From: Acetivibrio cellulolyticus CD2
GTDB lineage: Bacteria; Bacillota; Clostridia; Acetivibrionales; Acetivibrionaceae
Assembly: GCF_000179595.2 (NCBI RefSeq)
Contig: NZ_JH556657.1
Coordinates: forward strand, 816,017 to 880,016
Direction: 5' to 3'
Length of the DNA: 64,000 nucleotides
A program made the translations under genes and the position numbers. The notes below the pieces were generated by a model that worked only from the letters and a program-made list of their open reading frames with translations, ran no database searches and was not told the DNA's origin. Below are positions 8,347 through 17,366 of this stretch, one piece after another. The stretch's first letter is position 1. Each line of letters begins with the position of its first letter.

Positions 8347-9035
8347 ACTGTAAATGCCCCCTCAGAAATATTATAAACCTTATCGCACACGCCATCCATA
8401 AATTGAAGGTCGTGGAATATTCCGAGCATACTTGTTTGCTTTGATTTTAATTTTTTTAGCATTTCTTTAACTAAAATTTTAGTTTTATTGTCAAGTGATG
8501 CCGTTGGCTCGTCAAGCAGTAATAGTCTTGGCCTTTTTACCATAGAGTGTGCTAGATTAAGGCGAAGTCGTTCTCCACCCGAAAAGGTGTTAGGGTAGAT
8601 GTCCCATAAATTTTCAGCAAGTTTAAAATAGTTAAGCATTTCTTTTGCCTGTTCCTCAGCCGCCTTTTCATCCTCACCCATATCAATTAAAGCACTCATT
8701 ACATGCTGTTTTGCAGTTGTTCTTGGCATAACATTTAAAAACTGTGATACATACCCAATTTCGTATTTTCTAAGATACAATATTTCACGCTCACTTGCTG
8801 TTGTCAGGTTGATATTGCCAAAGGCTTCACTATCATAATAAATATCGCCCTGCATGGGAAGATAGGTGCGGTTAATGCATTTCAAGATAGTAGATTTGCC
8901 CGCTCCGGACAGACCCACAATTCCGATAAATTCGCCTTTGTTCAAAGTGAAGCTGATGTTTTGGCAGGATTTTATTTCTTTACCCAAATTGTAAAGGTAA
9001 AAGTTTTTTGCCAAGTTATCAATTTTTAATATCAT
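8343..9035 (-). CDS. phnL: C-P lyase subunit PhnL (ABC ATPase)
   Basis: A 230-aa ABC-type ATPase associated with the C-P lyase core complex rather than with transport. Walker A is GLSGAGKST, the signature is FSGGERLRLN and Walker B is LLLLDEPTASLD. NVMPRTTA fits the PhnL Q-loop region. The start at 9035 (ATGATATTAAAA) is preferred over an upstream in-frame ATG at 9062, because CAGGAGGTC lies 3 bases before it and it forms an ATGA overlap with the phnM stop. PhnL is needed with PhnGHI to form ribosyl-1-phosphonate triphosphate from ATP and phosphonate. Confidence 0.92.
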   Translation of the reverse strand: MILKIDNLAKNFYLYNLGKEIKSCQNISFTLNKGEFIGIVGLSGAGKSTILKCINRTYLPMQGDIYYDSEAFGNINLTTASEREILYLRKYEIGYVSQFLNVMPRTTAKQHVMSALIDMGEDEKAAEEQAKEMLNYFKLAENLWDIYPNTFSGGERLRLNLAHSMVKRPRLLLLDEPTASLDNKTKILVKEMLKKLKSKQTSMLGIFHDLQFMDGVCDKVYNISEGAFTV

Positions 9036-10207
9036 AACGACCTCCTGTACTGTATTCGGCAAGTGGCTTTACCATCAACCAAACAGTGCGTGATAACCGG
9101 ATAACCGTCTAAAATATCAATAATTAGAATATCAGCTTTTTTGCCAATTTCTATTGAACCGCATTCATCATCAATTTTCATTGCTATTGCAGGATTAAGA
9201 GTTGCTCTGTTTATCATTTGGTTAAGTGGAATATTATATTTTTGGTGCATAATAAAAATACTATGCAGAATGGCGGAAGGGTAGTAATCGGAGCATAAAA
9301 TGTCCGCACAATCCCCGCAAATTGCTTCTGAAGCCGACATATTACCCGAATGTGAGCCTCCTAGCAAAATGTTTGGAGCACCGACAACCGTATAAAAACC
9401 CATTTCCTTTGCTGCCTTTGCAGTTTCAATATTGATTGGAAATTCCGAAATATCTACACCCAAATCGTGATTGATATATAATTTCTCTATGCAATCATCA
9501 TCATGTGAAGCAACAGAAATACCGTTTTGATGTGCCAAGTCAGCAAGCTCTTTTAATTGTTCAAAGGATAACATTACCTTTGATTGGTGATATTGTAGAA
9601 CCCCCTCAAAGCCGTAAGTTTCAATTTCCTTGCCGTGATAACCAGATATGGTTTTTCTGTAAATTTCAAGGTTTTTATACTGACCCTGCCCGGGGGTATG
9701 ATCCATAAAAGAAATTTGATGTACCTTTTTTTCTACAATCATTGCTTTTGCAATATCAAATGCTTCCAGGTTATCAATTTCAATCCGAAGATGGAAGCGA
9801 TGATGTATTAAATGGTTGCGTTTATGCAAGCTGTCAATTAGGTTGGCAAGTGCAAGCACACTATTCTTTGTGCGAATTGGCGATTCTCCAAAAAAATCAT
9901 TTTTATAGAGTGTCAAGGAATGATACATTGTAGTTATACCTTGGACTAACAGCTCTCTTTCACATTCTTTGAGGGCAAGCTCATAATCCATTAGCGAGGT
10001 TGGACGAGGGCGGATAAACTGCTCAATTTTGTCCGAATGAGTATCAATAAATCCAGGTGTTATGTATCTGCCATGTGCATCAATTACCTTTTCAGCACCA
10101 TTTGTGCTATCTGCAAAACCTATAATTCTATCACCTTCTATTAACAGAACCTTACCTTCTATTATCTCTGTGGGTGTAACTATTTTCCCGTTTTTTATAT
10201 GTATCAA
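9032..10207 (-). CDS. phnM: Ribosyl phosphonate triphosphate diphosphatase PhnM
   Basis: A 391-aa amidohydrolase-superfamily enzyme that removes pyrophosphate from alpha-D-ribose 1-methylphosphonate 5-triphosphate to give the 5-phosphate used by PhnJ. Visible features are the composite beta sandwich at the N-terminus, PGFIDTHSDKIEQ (about 53-65) with the first metal ligands, the PhnM-diagnostic RPRPTS.MDYE, FMDHTPGQGQ, VASHDDD and a late GSHSGNMSA. Length is normal. It sits between phnK (12-base gap) and phnL (ATGA overlap). Confidence 0.95.
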   Translation of the reverse strand: MIHIKNGKIVTPTEIIEGKVLLIEGDRIIGFADSTNGAEKVIDAHGRYITPGFIDTHSDKIEQFIRPRPTSLMDYELALKECERELLVQGITTMYHSLTLYKNDFFGESPIRTKNSVLALANLIDSLHKRNHLIHHRFHLRIEIDNLEAFDIAKAMIVEKKVHQISFMDHTPGQGQYKNLEIYRKTISGYHGKEIETYGFEGVLQYHQSKVMLSFEQLKELADLAHQNGISVASHDDDCIEKLYINHDLGVDISEFPINIETAKAAKEMGFYTVVGAPNILLGGSHSGNMSASEAICGDCADILCSDYYPSAILHSIFIMHQKYNIPLNQMINRATLNPAIAMKIDDECGSIEIGKKADILIIDILDGYPVITHCLVDGKATCRIQYRRSL

Positions 10208-10219
10208 ATTATTCTCCTC

Positions 10220-11062
10220 CTAAATCAGCGAACTAACTAACTGTTGAGTATATGCGTGCTGTGGGTCTTCTAATATTTGATCGGTTAGGCCGTTTTCTAT
10301 AATTTTTCCGTCAAGCATTACAATTGTTCGGTCGGAAAGCATGCGGATTACCGCCAAATCGTGAGATACCAATAAGATTGATATGCCAAATTTAGCTTTG
10401 ATTTTACGGATTAAGTCGAGTACCTTTGCTTGTACGGACAAATCAAGACCTGTGGTAACCTCGTCTAAAAGAAGTAAGGACGGGTTATTTGCCAATGCCT
10501 TTGAAATTTGCACACGCTGTTGCATACCGCCGGAAAAGTTTTTAGGAGCTTCTGCAATTCTTGAGGTTAATATTTCAACCGTTTCGAGTAACTCTGTTGC
10601 CCTTGCTGTCATTTGTCCTGCATTGCGGCTGCCTGCGGCAATAATTTTTTCCGCAATGTTAGAAGCAGCCGAGTAGTTCATTCTAAGCCCTAAAATCGGA
10701 TTTTGATAAACCATTCCCATAATATTGTTTTTAATCATTCGCCTTTCAGCACTACTTGATGCCCATATATTTTTCGTTCCGTTTTTATAGTCCTTTAGGT
10801 ATCCTTCACCGTTTGTTGGTTCAATATCAAAATATAGACTTTTCATCAGTGTTGATTTGCCAGAGCCACTTTCGCCAACAATCCCTAAAACTTCACCCTC
10901 ATAAACCTCAAAGGATAGGTCATTTGCCGCCCAAACACTTCCGCAAAGTTTGCAGCGATTTTTCTCCAGGTTTTCAAAGCAGTGTGGACAACCGTTACCA
11001 TATCTAACGGTTAAATTTTTTACTGAAAGTACAGGATTGTCATTTAGATACATTGGCTGCAC
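10220..11062 (-). CDS. phnK: C-P lyase subunit PhnK (ABC ATPase) with CxxC insert
   Basis: A 280-aa ABC ATPase that binds the C-P lyase core. Walker A is GESGSGKST, the signature FSGGMQQRVQ, Walker B LLLLDEVTTGLD, and the switch His is in LVSHD. After the first strand there is a small insert with CPHCFENLEKNRCKLC (about residues 25-40). This looks like a four-cysteine zinc or iron knuckle; E. coli PhnK has no such full motif that I recall, although many Gram-positive PhnK do. It overlaps phnJ by 19 bases, so the two products are probably made in a fixed ratio. Confidence 0.93.
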   Translation of the reverse strand: MQPMYLNDNPVLSVKNLTVRYGNGCPHCFENLEKNRCKLCGSVWAANDLSFEVYEGEVLGIVGESGSGKSTLMKSLYFDIEPTNGEGYLKDYKNGTKNIWASSSAERRMIKNNIMGMVYQNPILGLRMNYSAASNIAEKIIAAGSRNAGQMTARATELLETVEILTSRIAEAPKNFSGGMQQRVQISKALANNPSLLLLDEVTTGLDLSVQAKVLDLIRKIKAKFGISILLVSHDLAVIRMLSDRTIVMLDGKIIENGLTDQILEDPQHAYTQQLVSSLI

Positions 11063-11883
11063 ACCTCCTTACAATAAGATGTATCTGAGCATTGATAAAA
11101 AACCTCGCCTGTGACACTGTCAAACATTTCATCTAAGTAAGTATTTGTACTTTTGCACAAACGACAGCATATTCCCTTAAAGCTTTCCTTTTCAAAGGGC
11201 ATATCATCAAAGGCAAGAGATATAACCTCAGTGTGTGGTGGGATAGCATAAATTTTCTTTTCACGCCCTGCACCGAAAAGGTATAGGCATTCGGATTTAT
11301 GTAGCTTTGGATTATCAAATTTTGGAATAGGGCTTGGACTCATCATATATCTGTCTTCCACCATACAAGGGTATTCGGTTGAGATTGTAACCTTTTTGTA
11401 TTTAATTATGCTTTCGTACAGTCGTAACCAAACAGGAGCATAGTCCTTTTCAGCGTGCATTTTTTTGGTAACTTCTTCACGAGGTTCAACAATACGAAGC
11501 GGCTCAGGGAGTGGTACCTGAAGTACCAAAATTTGGTTGCTGGTCATTGGTATTTCAGGTATTCTGTGTCTTGTCTGAATTATGGTGGCTTCCTGTGTTT
11601 TTGTTGTGGTTTTAACATCAGTGCAAAGTCCAATGAATTTTTTAATATTTACCGCATTAACACTATCATCACTGCCTTGGTCAATTACCTTTAGCATATC
11701 ATCTGTGCCTATTAAAGAAAGGGTAAGCTGTATGCCGCCAGTTCCCCAACCTCTGCCTATGGGCAGTTCACGAGAGCCAAAGGGTACTTGATATCCGGGA
11801 ATAGCAACAGCTTTTAAGGTAGAGCGGCGAATTTCTCTTTTTGAGCCTTCATCTAAAAATGCAAAATTATAGTTTTTATTCAT
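11044..11883 (-). CDS. phnJ: Carbon-phosphorus lyase PhnJ (radical SAM)
   Basis: A 279-aa radical SAM enzyme that breaks the C-P bond of 5-phosphoribosyl-1-phosphonate, releasing alkane and the 1,2-cyclic phosphate. The cysteine spacing C240-x2-C243-x21-C265-x5-C271 equals that of E. coli PhnJ (C241, C244, C266, C272). The glycyl radical position corresponds to Gly30 in AIPGYQVPFG. GRGWGTGGIQ, IQTRHRIPE, PSPIPKFDNPK and LFGAGREK are all conserved. Two further cysteines (275, 278) follow the cluster motif. All key residues are present, so an active enzyme is expected. Confidence 0.97.
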   Translation of the reverse strand: MNKNYNFAFLDEGSKREIRRSTLKAVAIPGYQVPFGSRELPIGRGWGTGGIQLTLSLIGTDDMLKVIDQGSDDSVNAVNIKKFIGLCTDVKTTTKTQEATIIQTRHRIPEIPMTSNQILVLQVPLPEPLRIVEPREEVTKKMHAEKDYAPVWLRLYESIIKYKKVTISTEYPCMVEDRYMMSPSPIPKFDNPKLHKSECLYLFGAGREKKIYAIPPHTEVISLAFDDMPFEKESFKGICCRLCKSTNTYLDEMFDSVTGEVFYQCSDTSYCKEVCSQCI

Positions 11884-12940
11884 TTTCAGTCCTCCTTGTC
11901 TTTCTCACTGCATCTAATTTGGACTGAAAGGTAACATAGTGAGGGAGTTTTAAGTGAGAAATAAAACCATTCATTTCCAAGCTATCGCCGTGCATTAGAA
12001 CAAATTCTTCGTTTTGGGTAGGGAAGTCGCCGTAATTGTCAAGCTCACGGTCGATAACACTAATGGCTATTGCCTTGTTTTCATTTCTTCCAAAAACCGC
12101 ACCGTAACCCACTGCCAATTTTAATTTGTTTTTATCATCAGCTTCATTAAAGCATTCTACTTCTGTAATTAAAATTTCGCCTATATAAATACTTTCATTC
12201 TCATCAAAAAGATATGGGACTTCAAGTTCCACATAACCTGTACGAAGCTCACCAACGGTAGGATGTACCTGCCCAAATCCACGCAAGGCCGAATATGCAA
12301 GCCCTGAAATAAATCCTGTGTCTGCCCTTGATAAAGTTTGTAGTCGAGCACTTCTTGCACTTGGGAATTGCAGCATGTTTTCAGTTACATCATAAGGCTT
12401 CTCGTTGTTCTCAGAATATTTATCAATTAAGCCCTCTTTTTTTAATTCATCAGATACCCTTGTACAAGGATTAATTTCTTGGGGTAACTCGTTGTCACAA
12501 ATGCTTTGCATGGCATAATAAAGTGCTTTGCTGTCCTCATTTTCTATTTCAAAGTTTATAAGGCGGTGGGTATAGTCGTAGGTTGCACCTAAAATTTGTC
12601 CGCCCAAAATATCCTTAAACGCTGCAGAAATACGGCGAACAATACGCATATTATCGGTATTAACCGTTTTAGTATAGTAGTTTCTTGTCAGGGTAGAACG
12701 ATATGCCCTAAGTAAAAATACTGCTTCTTCAATACAGCCCTCGCACTGTTTTAATGCAAGTGCAGCATAACGCTTACAGTAAAGCCCTGCTTCGCTCATT
12801 ACTCTATCTACAAGCAATCCCATTTTGTTTTCAATTGCTTCAAGTTCCACATCTTTTTTTGTGCCACTTCTGTAATAGTCCAAAAGTTTTATGCTTTCTT
12901 CAATTGCTTCCTTACCACCTGATACTGCAACATAAGCCAT
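11876..12940 (-). CDS. phnI: C-P lyase core subunit PhnI
   Basis: A 354-aa PhnI protein, the nucleosidase subunit of the C-P lyase core that, with PhnG, H and L, exchanges adenine of ATP for the phosphonate. It begins MAYVAVSGGKEAIE and contains SEAGLYCKRYAALALKQCEGC, TRNYYTKTVNTDNM, RRISAAFKDI..GQILGATYDYTHRL and RAQ-like AFRGFGQVHPTVGELR regions, all typical of the family. Length is normal. It overlaps phnJ by 8 bases and is 3 bases from phnH. Confidence 0.95.
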   Translation of the reverse strand: MAYVAVSGGKEAIEESIKLLDYYRSGTKKDVELEAIENKMGLLVDRVMSEAGLYCKRYAALALKQCEGCIEEAVFLLRAYRSTLTRNYYTKTVNTDNMRIVRRISAAFKDILGGQILGATYDYTHRLINFEIENEDSKALYYAMQSICDNELPQEINPCTRVSDELKKEGLIDKYSENNEKPYDVTENMLQFPSARSARLQTLSRADTGFISGLAYSALRGFGQVHPTVGELRTGYVELEVPYLFDENESIYIGEILITEVECFNEADDKNKLKLAVGYGAVFGRNENKAIAISVIDRELDNYGDFPTQNEEFVLMHGDSLEMNGFISHLKLPHYVTFQSKLDAVRKTRRTENE

Positions 12941-12943
12941 GTT

Positions 12944-13516
12944 TTATACCTCCAGCCTTGTCAATCTTGGAATTGCAAACAAATTAAAACTATCATCAAT
13001 AAAGAAGAGATCAATCCCTTCTGGATATTCAAAAAACCTGCTGTCCCGGAGAGTTAAAACATTTAAAACAACCTCACTTGTATACACACATACCTTTACG
13101 TCAATTCCAGCCCCAATTAGTGTTAGTTTTGAATTTTTATCACCTGGAATTTTAACAATTACTGTTGCCGATTTGTGAGGATCAATAAGTGTGCCGCACT
13201 TGGCATTTTCTATTACTTCCTTTAAGTTGTTTGGATCTTCAACAAAAATGTAATCTGCATTTGATATGGTCTCTCTTTTGGACAGTGTAAGTGAAAGCAT
13301 TTCATCGGAAAGCTCTCTGTTTTCACAGGTATTAAAGCTTACTTCATTGTCAAGCAGTACCATCGCAACAGCCAAAAAATCACTGTTATTTCCAAACAGC
13401 TTGTCTGCAAACTCTTTTATATTTACTGTTTTAAGTGGATTAGAAAGAGCAGAGAGAATAAGACGAAACAGTTTTTGACTGTCAAATACTTCGTCAAAGC
13501 TATGTATTTTTTTCAT
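12944..13516 (-). CDS. phnH: C-P lyase core subunit PhnH
   Basis: A 190-aa PhnH, a PLP-transferase-like fold subunit that has lost the cofactor site and stabilises the PhnGHIJ core. It shows FDEVFDSQKLFRLILSALSNPL at the N-terminus, the family's entry motif, and GDKNSKLTLIGAGID in the middle. The start ATG overlaps the phnG stop (TAATG). PhnH is one of the less conserved subunits, and assignment rests on the N-terminal motif plus position between phnG and phnI. Confidence 0.92.
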   Translation of the reverse strand: MKKIHSFDEVFDSQKLFRLILSALSNPLKTVNIKEFADKLFGNNSDFLAVAMVLLDNEVSFNTCENRELSDEMLSLTLSKRETISNADYIFVEDPNNLKEVIENAKCGTLIDPHKSATVIVKIPGDKNSKLTLIGAGIDVKVCVYTSEVVLNVLTLRDSRFFEYPEGIDLFFIDDSFNLFAIPRLTRLEV

Positions 13517-13938
13517 TATACAACCTCACTATCCATTGATTTAAAGCTAACCATTGTTTTAAGGTGCATGGCATTTTCCTTTTGTAACCTTAATAATTGC
13601 TCACATTCAAGCTCAAGTAAGAGGTTTTCATCAGTAAAAACACCTTTGTTATAAGCTGCATCAATGATTGCCATATTTAAGGTTTTGTCAAAATCATCCC
13701 CCATACATACAGCGAAACCTTTTGTGCCGTAAAGTTCTATAATGCACTCAGTAACAATTACCTCTCCAATGTAAAAAAGGCTTTGCTTAACAGGTTCACG
13801 CATCTTTATCATGGTTAAGGTTTTGGTTGGCTCTTTTATAATGGTAATATTATAATTTTCCTTTATTTTGTCAGCCATTTTGGCTATTATCTTGCTTTTG
13901 GCATTTGCCATAATTTTAAATAATCGTTGTTTTGTCAT
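13516..13938 (-). CDS. phnG: C-P lyase core subunit PhnG
   Basis: A 140-aa PhnG subunit. The start at 13938 (MTKQRLFKIMANA) is chosen because AGGTG stands 7 bases upstream, whereas the longer frame from 13992 would run deep into the permease gene. Family features include VKQSLFYIGEVIVTECIIEL and GFAVCMGDDFDKTLNMAIIDAAY. PhnG partners PhnI at the core of the complex. Its start lies 14 bases after the phnE stop. Confidence 0.92.
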   Translation of the reverse strand: MTKQRLFKIMANAKSKIIAKMADKIKENYNITIIKEPTKTLTMIKMREPVKQSLFYIGEVIVTECIIELYGTKGFAVCMGDDFDKTLNMAIIDAAYNKGVFTDENLLLELECEQLLRLQKENAMHLKTMVSFKSMDSEVV

Positions 13939-13951
13939 AATCTGCACCTTA

Positions 13952-14791
13952 TTAAATATATTTTTTCTTAATAGTAGTAAATAAAAGCTCAATTAAATAG
14001 GCGTATACGAACACCAACAAAATGGCAAGTCCTGCTGTTCCGTATTCATACCCTTGCATTGAGTTTGTAATTGCATAGCCAATACCACCTGCTCCTACCA
14101 TACCTAAAATTGCACTTTCCTTAAAGTTGATTTCAAAACGAAGTCCGCTCCAGGCGATGATTTGACTAAGTGCAGATGGTAAAACAGCAGAAAAGAAAAT
14201 TTGCAATTTACTTGCACCTGTAACTTCTAAAGCTTCTATGGTTTCATTTGGTACATTTTCAAAGCTCTGTGAAAATGCCTTTGAAAAAAATGCAATTGCG
14301 TGGACTGATAAGCCTACAACACCCGGCACGGGACCCAGTCCAAGACAAACAAGAGCTAACAACACCCATACAGGAGTTGGAACAGCTCTAAGGAATGTAA
14401 AAAAGGAAGAGAGAAGTGTTGTAACAATTCTGTTTTTTACCAGGTTTCTTGCGGAAAAAGCACCGAATATGATTCCGATAATAATGCTATATATCGTTGC
14501 TAATATAGTGATAGAAAGAGTTTCTAAAAACGCAATTAAAGTAAAGTCAAAGTTTTTTAGTGATAACTGAGATAGCTTTCCAAATATAATACCAAGGTCT
14601 CCTATACGGGATATAAGCTTTATCCAATTTACATCAAGAGGTATAAAGGATAACAATGAAATAGCAAGAGTTGCTATTAAAAATGTGTTAATAACTCTGT
14701 CTTGCGATTGTTTCTTGATTCTTATTTTTCCCCTTTTACATACCTTTGTTTGTGGCAAAATGTTTATTGCTTTTATTGCAATTTCACTCAT
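13952..14791 (-). CDS. phnE: Phosphonate ABC transporter permease PhnE (second)
   Basis: A 279-aa inner-membrane permease with about six transmembrane segments. It shows the binding-protein-dependent transport signature EALEVTGASKLQIFFSAVLPSAL and ending blocks IVG/GMVGAGGIGYAITNSMQ typical of PhnE. It probably forms a heterodimeric channel with the upstream PhnE paralogue; many Firmicutes carry two phnE genes. The N-terminal 35 residues are basic and cytoplasmic. The start overlaps the upstream permease by 8 bases. Confidence 0.92.
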   Translation of the reverse strand: MSEIAIKAINILPQTKVCKRGKIRIKKQSQDRVINTFLIATLAISLLSFIPLDVNWIKLISRIGDLGIIFGKLSQLSLKNFDFTLIAFLETLSITILATIYSIIIGIIFGAFSARNLVKNRIVTTLLSSFFTFLRAVPTPVWVLLALVCLGLGPVPGVVGLSVHAIAFFSKAFSQSFENVPNETIEALEVTGASKLQIFFSAVLPSALSQIIAWSGLRFEINFKESAILGMVGAGGIGYAITNSMQGYEYGTAGLAILLVFVYAYLIELLFTTIKKKYI

Positions 14792-15587
14792 TTTCCATTA
14801 CCTTCTTTCTTAAATATCCTGTTAATAAATCAACGATAATTATCGTTGCGGCAATTATTAAAATAATGCCTGCAGCTGTCTGATACTTAAATGATTTCAG
14901 ATATGAAAACAGTACAAGTCCAATACCACCTCCGCCCACCATACCAACAATGGTAGAGGCTCTTATATTTACCTCAATGCAGTACAAAAACCACGATAAA
15001 AAGTGCTGCATACAAGAGGGTATAATGCTTTGAAATACTCTTTGTGGAAAGGTTGAACCTACAACCAATAGTCCTTCCGTGCTGTCGGTAGAAACCTCGT
15101 CAATACTTTCAATGAATGCTCTTGTCATAAATGCAAAGGTGGTAATCACAAGAGCCATAAAACCAACACCCGTACCAATACCCAAGGCTGAAAACAATAT
15201 AAATGCCCATACAAGATCGGGAATGTTACGGAGAAAGGTTGCGATTGCCCGAATTACCATACTTGCTTTTGGGAAAGGTGAGACCTTTTCACTGCCAAAT
15301 AGTGAGGCTACAAATGCAAATATTCCGGCTACAAATGTAGAGCTTATAGCTAAGCAAAGGGTAACAAATATTGCCTCAAATATTCCCGTAGGCTTTGTAA
15401 GTGTTGGTGGCAAAAAGTCATTTGCAATAAAACGGAAAACCTCTGATGAGGACATAACTACTTTAATGGGATTAAATTTTATTAAGTATGTAGCAATACA
15501 AAAAAGTGCTGTCACTACAAGCAAAAAGTAAGTATAAAAGTTTTTTTCACGGTTATTTATAAGAGAAACTTTATTTGTTTTACGCAT
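14784..15587 (-). CDS. phnE: Phosphonate ABC transporter permease PhnE (first)
   Basis: A 267-aa membrane permease with about six transmembrane helices. The EAA-like loop reads TEGLLVVGSTFPQRVFQSIIP, and GMVGGGGIGLVLFSYL is the PhnE-type C-terminal signature. It pairs with the second PhnE, PhnC and PhnD for phosphonate import. GAGGAAC precedes the ATG, which overlaps the end of phnC by 8 bases. Confidence 0.92.
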   Translation of the reverse strand: MRKTNKVSLINNREKNFYTYFLLVVTALFCIATYLIKFNPIKVVMSSSEVFRFIANDFLPPTLTKPTGIFEAIFVTLCLAISSTFVAGIFAFVASLFGSEKVSPFPKASMVIRAIATFLRNIPDLVWAFILFSALGIGTGVGFMALVITTFAFMTRAFIESIDEVSTDSTEGLLVVGSTFPQRVFQSIIPSCMQHFLSWFLYCIEVNIRASTIVGMVGGGGIGLVLFSYLKSFKYQTAAGIILIIAATIIIVDLLTGYLRKKVMENE

Positions 15588-16368
15588 GTTTTAGTTCCTC
15601 GCGTATCATTAAGTTTTCTATTTTGGTACTATAAATTCGTTCAATGGTTGCATTGTCAAGTTTATCCGGTGTACCATCAAATACAATTTTGCCTTTTGAA
15701 AGTCCGATAATTCTAGTTGCGTATTTAAGTGCCACGTCAATTTGATGCAGATTTACTATGCAAGTGATATTTCGCTTTTTTGCCATATTAAAAACCATAT
15801 CCATTATGATTTTAGAGGTTGAAGGGTCAAGAGAAGCAATAGGCTCATCACAAAGAATAATTTTTGGGTCTTGCATAATAGCTCTTGCAATTCCAACTCT
15901 TTGTTTTTGACCACCCGAAAGTTCGGAGGCACGATTGTAAATGTAATCACCAAGCTCAATTTCATTTAGCAGCTCAATGGCTTTTAATTTATCTTCTTCA
16001 CTGTAAAAACCAAATACACCTTTTATACCTTTCATATATCCGAGCCGTCCGTGCAGAACATTTTGAATAACAGAAAGCCTATAAACAAGGTTATAGTGCT
16101 GGAAAATCATAGCAACCTTAAGCCTTAGAATTCTGAGGAATTTACCCTTTTTGTTGGTGATTTCATCTCCATCAACAGTAATAGTACCTGATGATAATTC
16201 AATCAGCTTATTAAGAGATCGAAGCAGTGTTGACTTACCGGAACCTGATGGACCGATAACAACCACAAATTCACCTTCTCCAATATCAAATGAAATATCA
16301 TTTAATGCAACAACACCATTTGGGTATTTTTTTGTTATATTTTTAGCTGCTAAAACTTTTTTTTGCAT
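15580..16368 (-). CDS. phnC: Phosphonate ABC transporter ATPase PhnC
   Basis: A 262-aa importer ATPase. Walker A is GPSGSGKST, the signature LSGGQKQRVGIARA, Walker B IILCDEPIASLDP, and the switch His is in VNLHQIDVALKYA, the PhnC hallmark. The ribosome binding site GAGGTGA lies 5 bases before ATG. It follows phnD by 50 bases; no terminator is visible in the gap, so it is probably cotranscribed. Confidence 0.95.
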   Translation of the reverse strand: MQKKVLAAKNITKKYPNGVVALNDISFDIGEGEFVVVIGPSGSGKSTLLRSLNKLIELSSGTITVDGDEITNKKGKFLRILRLKVAMIFQHYNLVYRLSVIQNVLHGRLGYMKGIKGVFGFYSEEDKLKAIELLNEIELGDYIYNRASELSGGQKQRVGIARAIMQDPKIILCDEPIASLDPSTSKIIMDMVFNMAKKRNITCIVNLHQIDVALKYATRIIGLSKGKIVFDGTPDKLDNATIERIYSTKIENLMIREELKHA

Positions 16369-16418
16369 AAGTCACCTCAAAATTTCAGGTGGGGCAGCAT
16401 CCCCACCCGTAGCTTTTA

Positions 16419-17333
16419 TTATTTGTTCAACTGTCTGTTAAGTTCAATAATGTTTTTGTAATCATCTACGGTGCAAGGCACAAATCGAGCTGTTTTATCA
16501 CCAATTACTTTTTCAAAATAATTTTCATTTGCATATGATAGGATAAAGTTTTTAACCTTTTCCTTAACTTCGTTTGGTAAATCACTGCGAATTGCCATTG
16601 GCTCAGAGGGAATAGGTTCGGAGGAATAAATAACTCTTACATCGCTTTCCTTTGCATTGCCGGCTTTGATTTCAGAGGCTAAAATTGCATTAGAGATTGG
16701 TGCTATATCAACATCACCCTTGATAACAGCTTGAAGTCCTGCTTGGTGTTTGCCAGAAAAACTAACTGCACTGAAAAATTTACCGTTTGTATGAAGGCTA
16801 TCCATATCTAACTTTTCATTGGGAAAGTTTTTCATAATTTCAGCGGAAGGTATCATATTACCGCTTGTAGAGTTAGGGTCAACGAATGCCATAGTCTTTC
16901 CTTTAATATCTTTAATTGATTGAATGGCACTGCTTGCCTTAACAATTAAAACAGATTTATATGTAGCGTTTGCTTTGTCACCACCCTTCGCTTTCATACC
17001 AACAGCCTCTGCTTTTGCCCTGTCATAAGCTAAACAGAAAGAGAGAGGACCAAAGTATGCCATATCAATTTTTTTTGTTCTCATACCCTCAATAACAGCG
17101 TTGTAATCGCTTGCCTGATATTCAACAACTTCCATGCCAAGTGCCGCTCCTAGATCTTTTGCCATACCTTGACGAGCATCTGCGTTTTGTTCAGTTGATT
17201 CATTAGGAAGATAAGCTACTGTGAATTTTTCGTTTGTCTTTGAGTTGTTACTGGTTGACAGTATGTTACTATTGCATGCTGCCATTGATAATGCAAGTGC
17301 CGAGATGATTCCAAAAGTAAGTAATTTTTTCAT
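16419..17333 (-). CDS. phnD: Phosphonate-binding lipoprotein PhnD
   Basis: A 304-aa periplasmic-binding-type lipoprotein that captures phosphonates outside the membrane. The start at 17333 (MKKLLTFG) is supported by AAGGAGAG 6 bases upstream; an in-frame ATG at 17354 would add seven residues and lacks this site. The lipobox is LSMAACN with the lipidated Cys at about residue 20. Family features include FTVAYLPNE, DYNAVIEGMRTKKIDMAYFGPLS and VDPNSTSGNMIPSAE. It is the first gene of the C-P lyase operon. Confidence 0.94.
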   Translation of the reverse strand: MKKLLTFGIISALALSMAACNSNILSTSNNSKTNEKFTVAYLPNESTEQNADARQGMAKDLGAALGMEVVEYQASDYNAVIEGMRTKKIDMAYFGPLSFCLAYDRAKAEAVGMKAKGGDKANATYKSVLIVKASSAIQSIKDIKGKTMAFVDPNSTSGNMIPSAEIMKNFPNEKLDMDSLHTNGKFFSAVSFSGKHQAGLQAVIKGDVDIAPISNAILASEIKAGNAKESDVRVIYSSEPIPSEPMAIRSDLPNEVKEKVKNFILSYANENYFEKVIGDKTARFVPCTVDDYKNIIELNRQLNK

Positions 17334-17366
17334 ATATACTCTCCTTATTTTCAATTTACATTTTTA

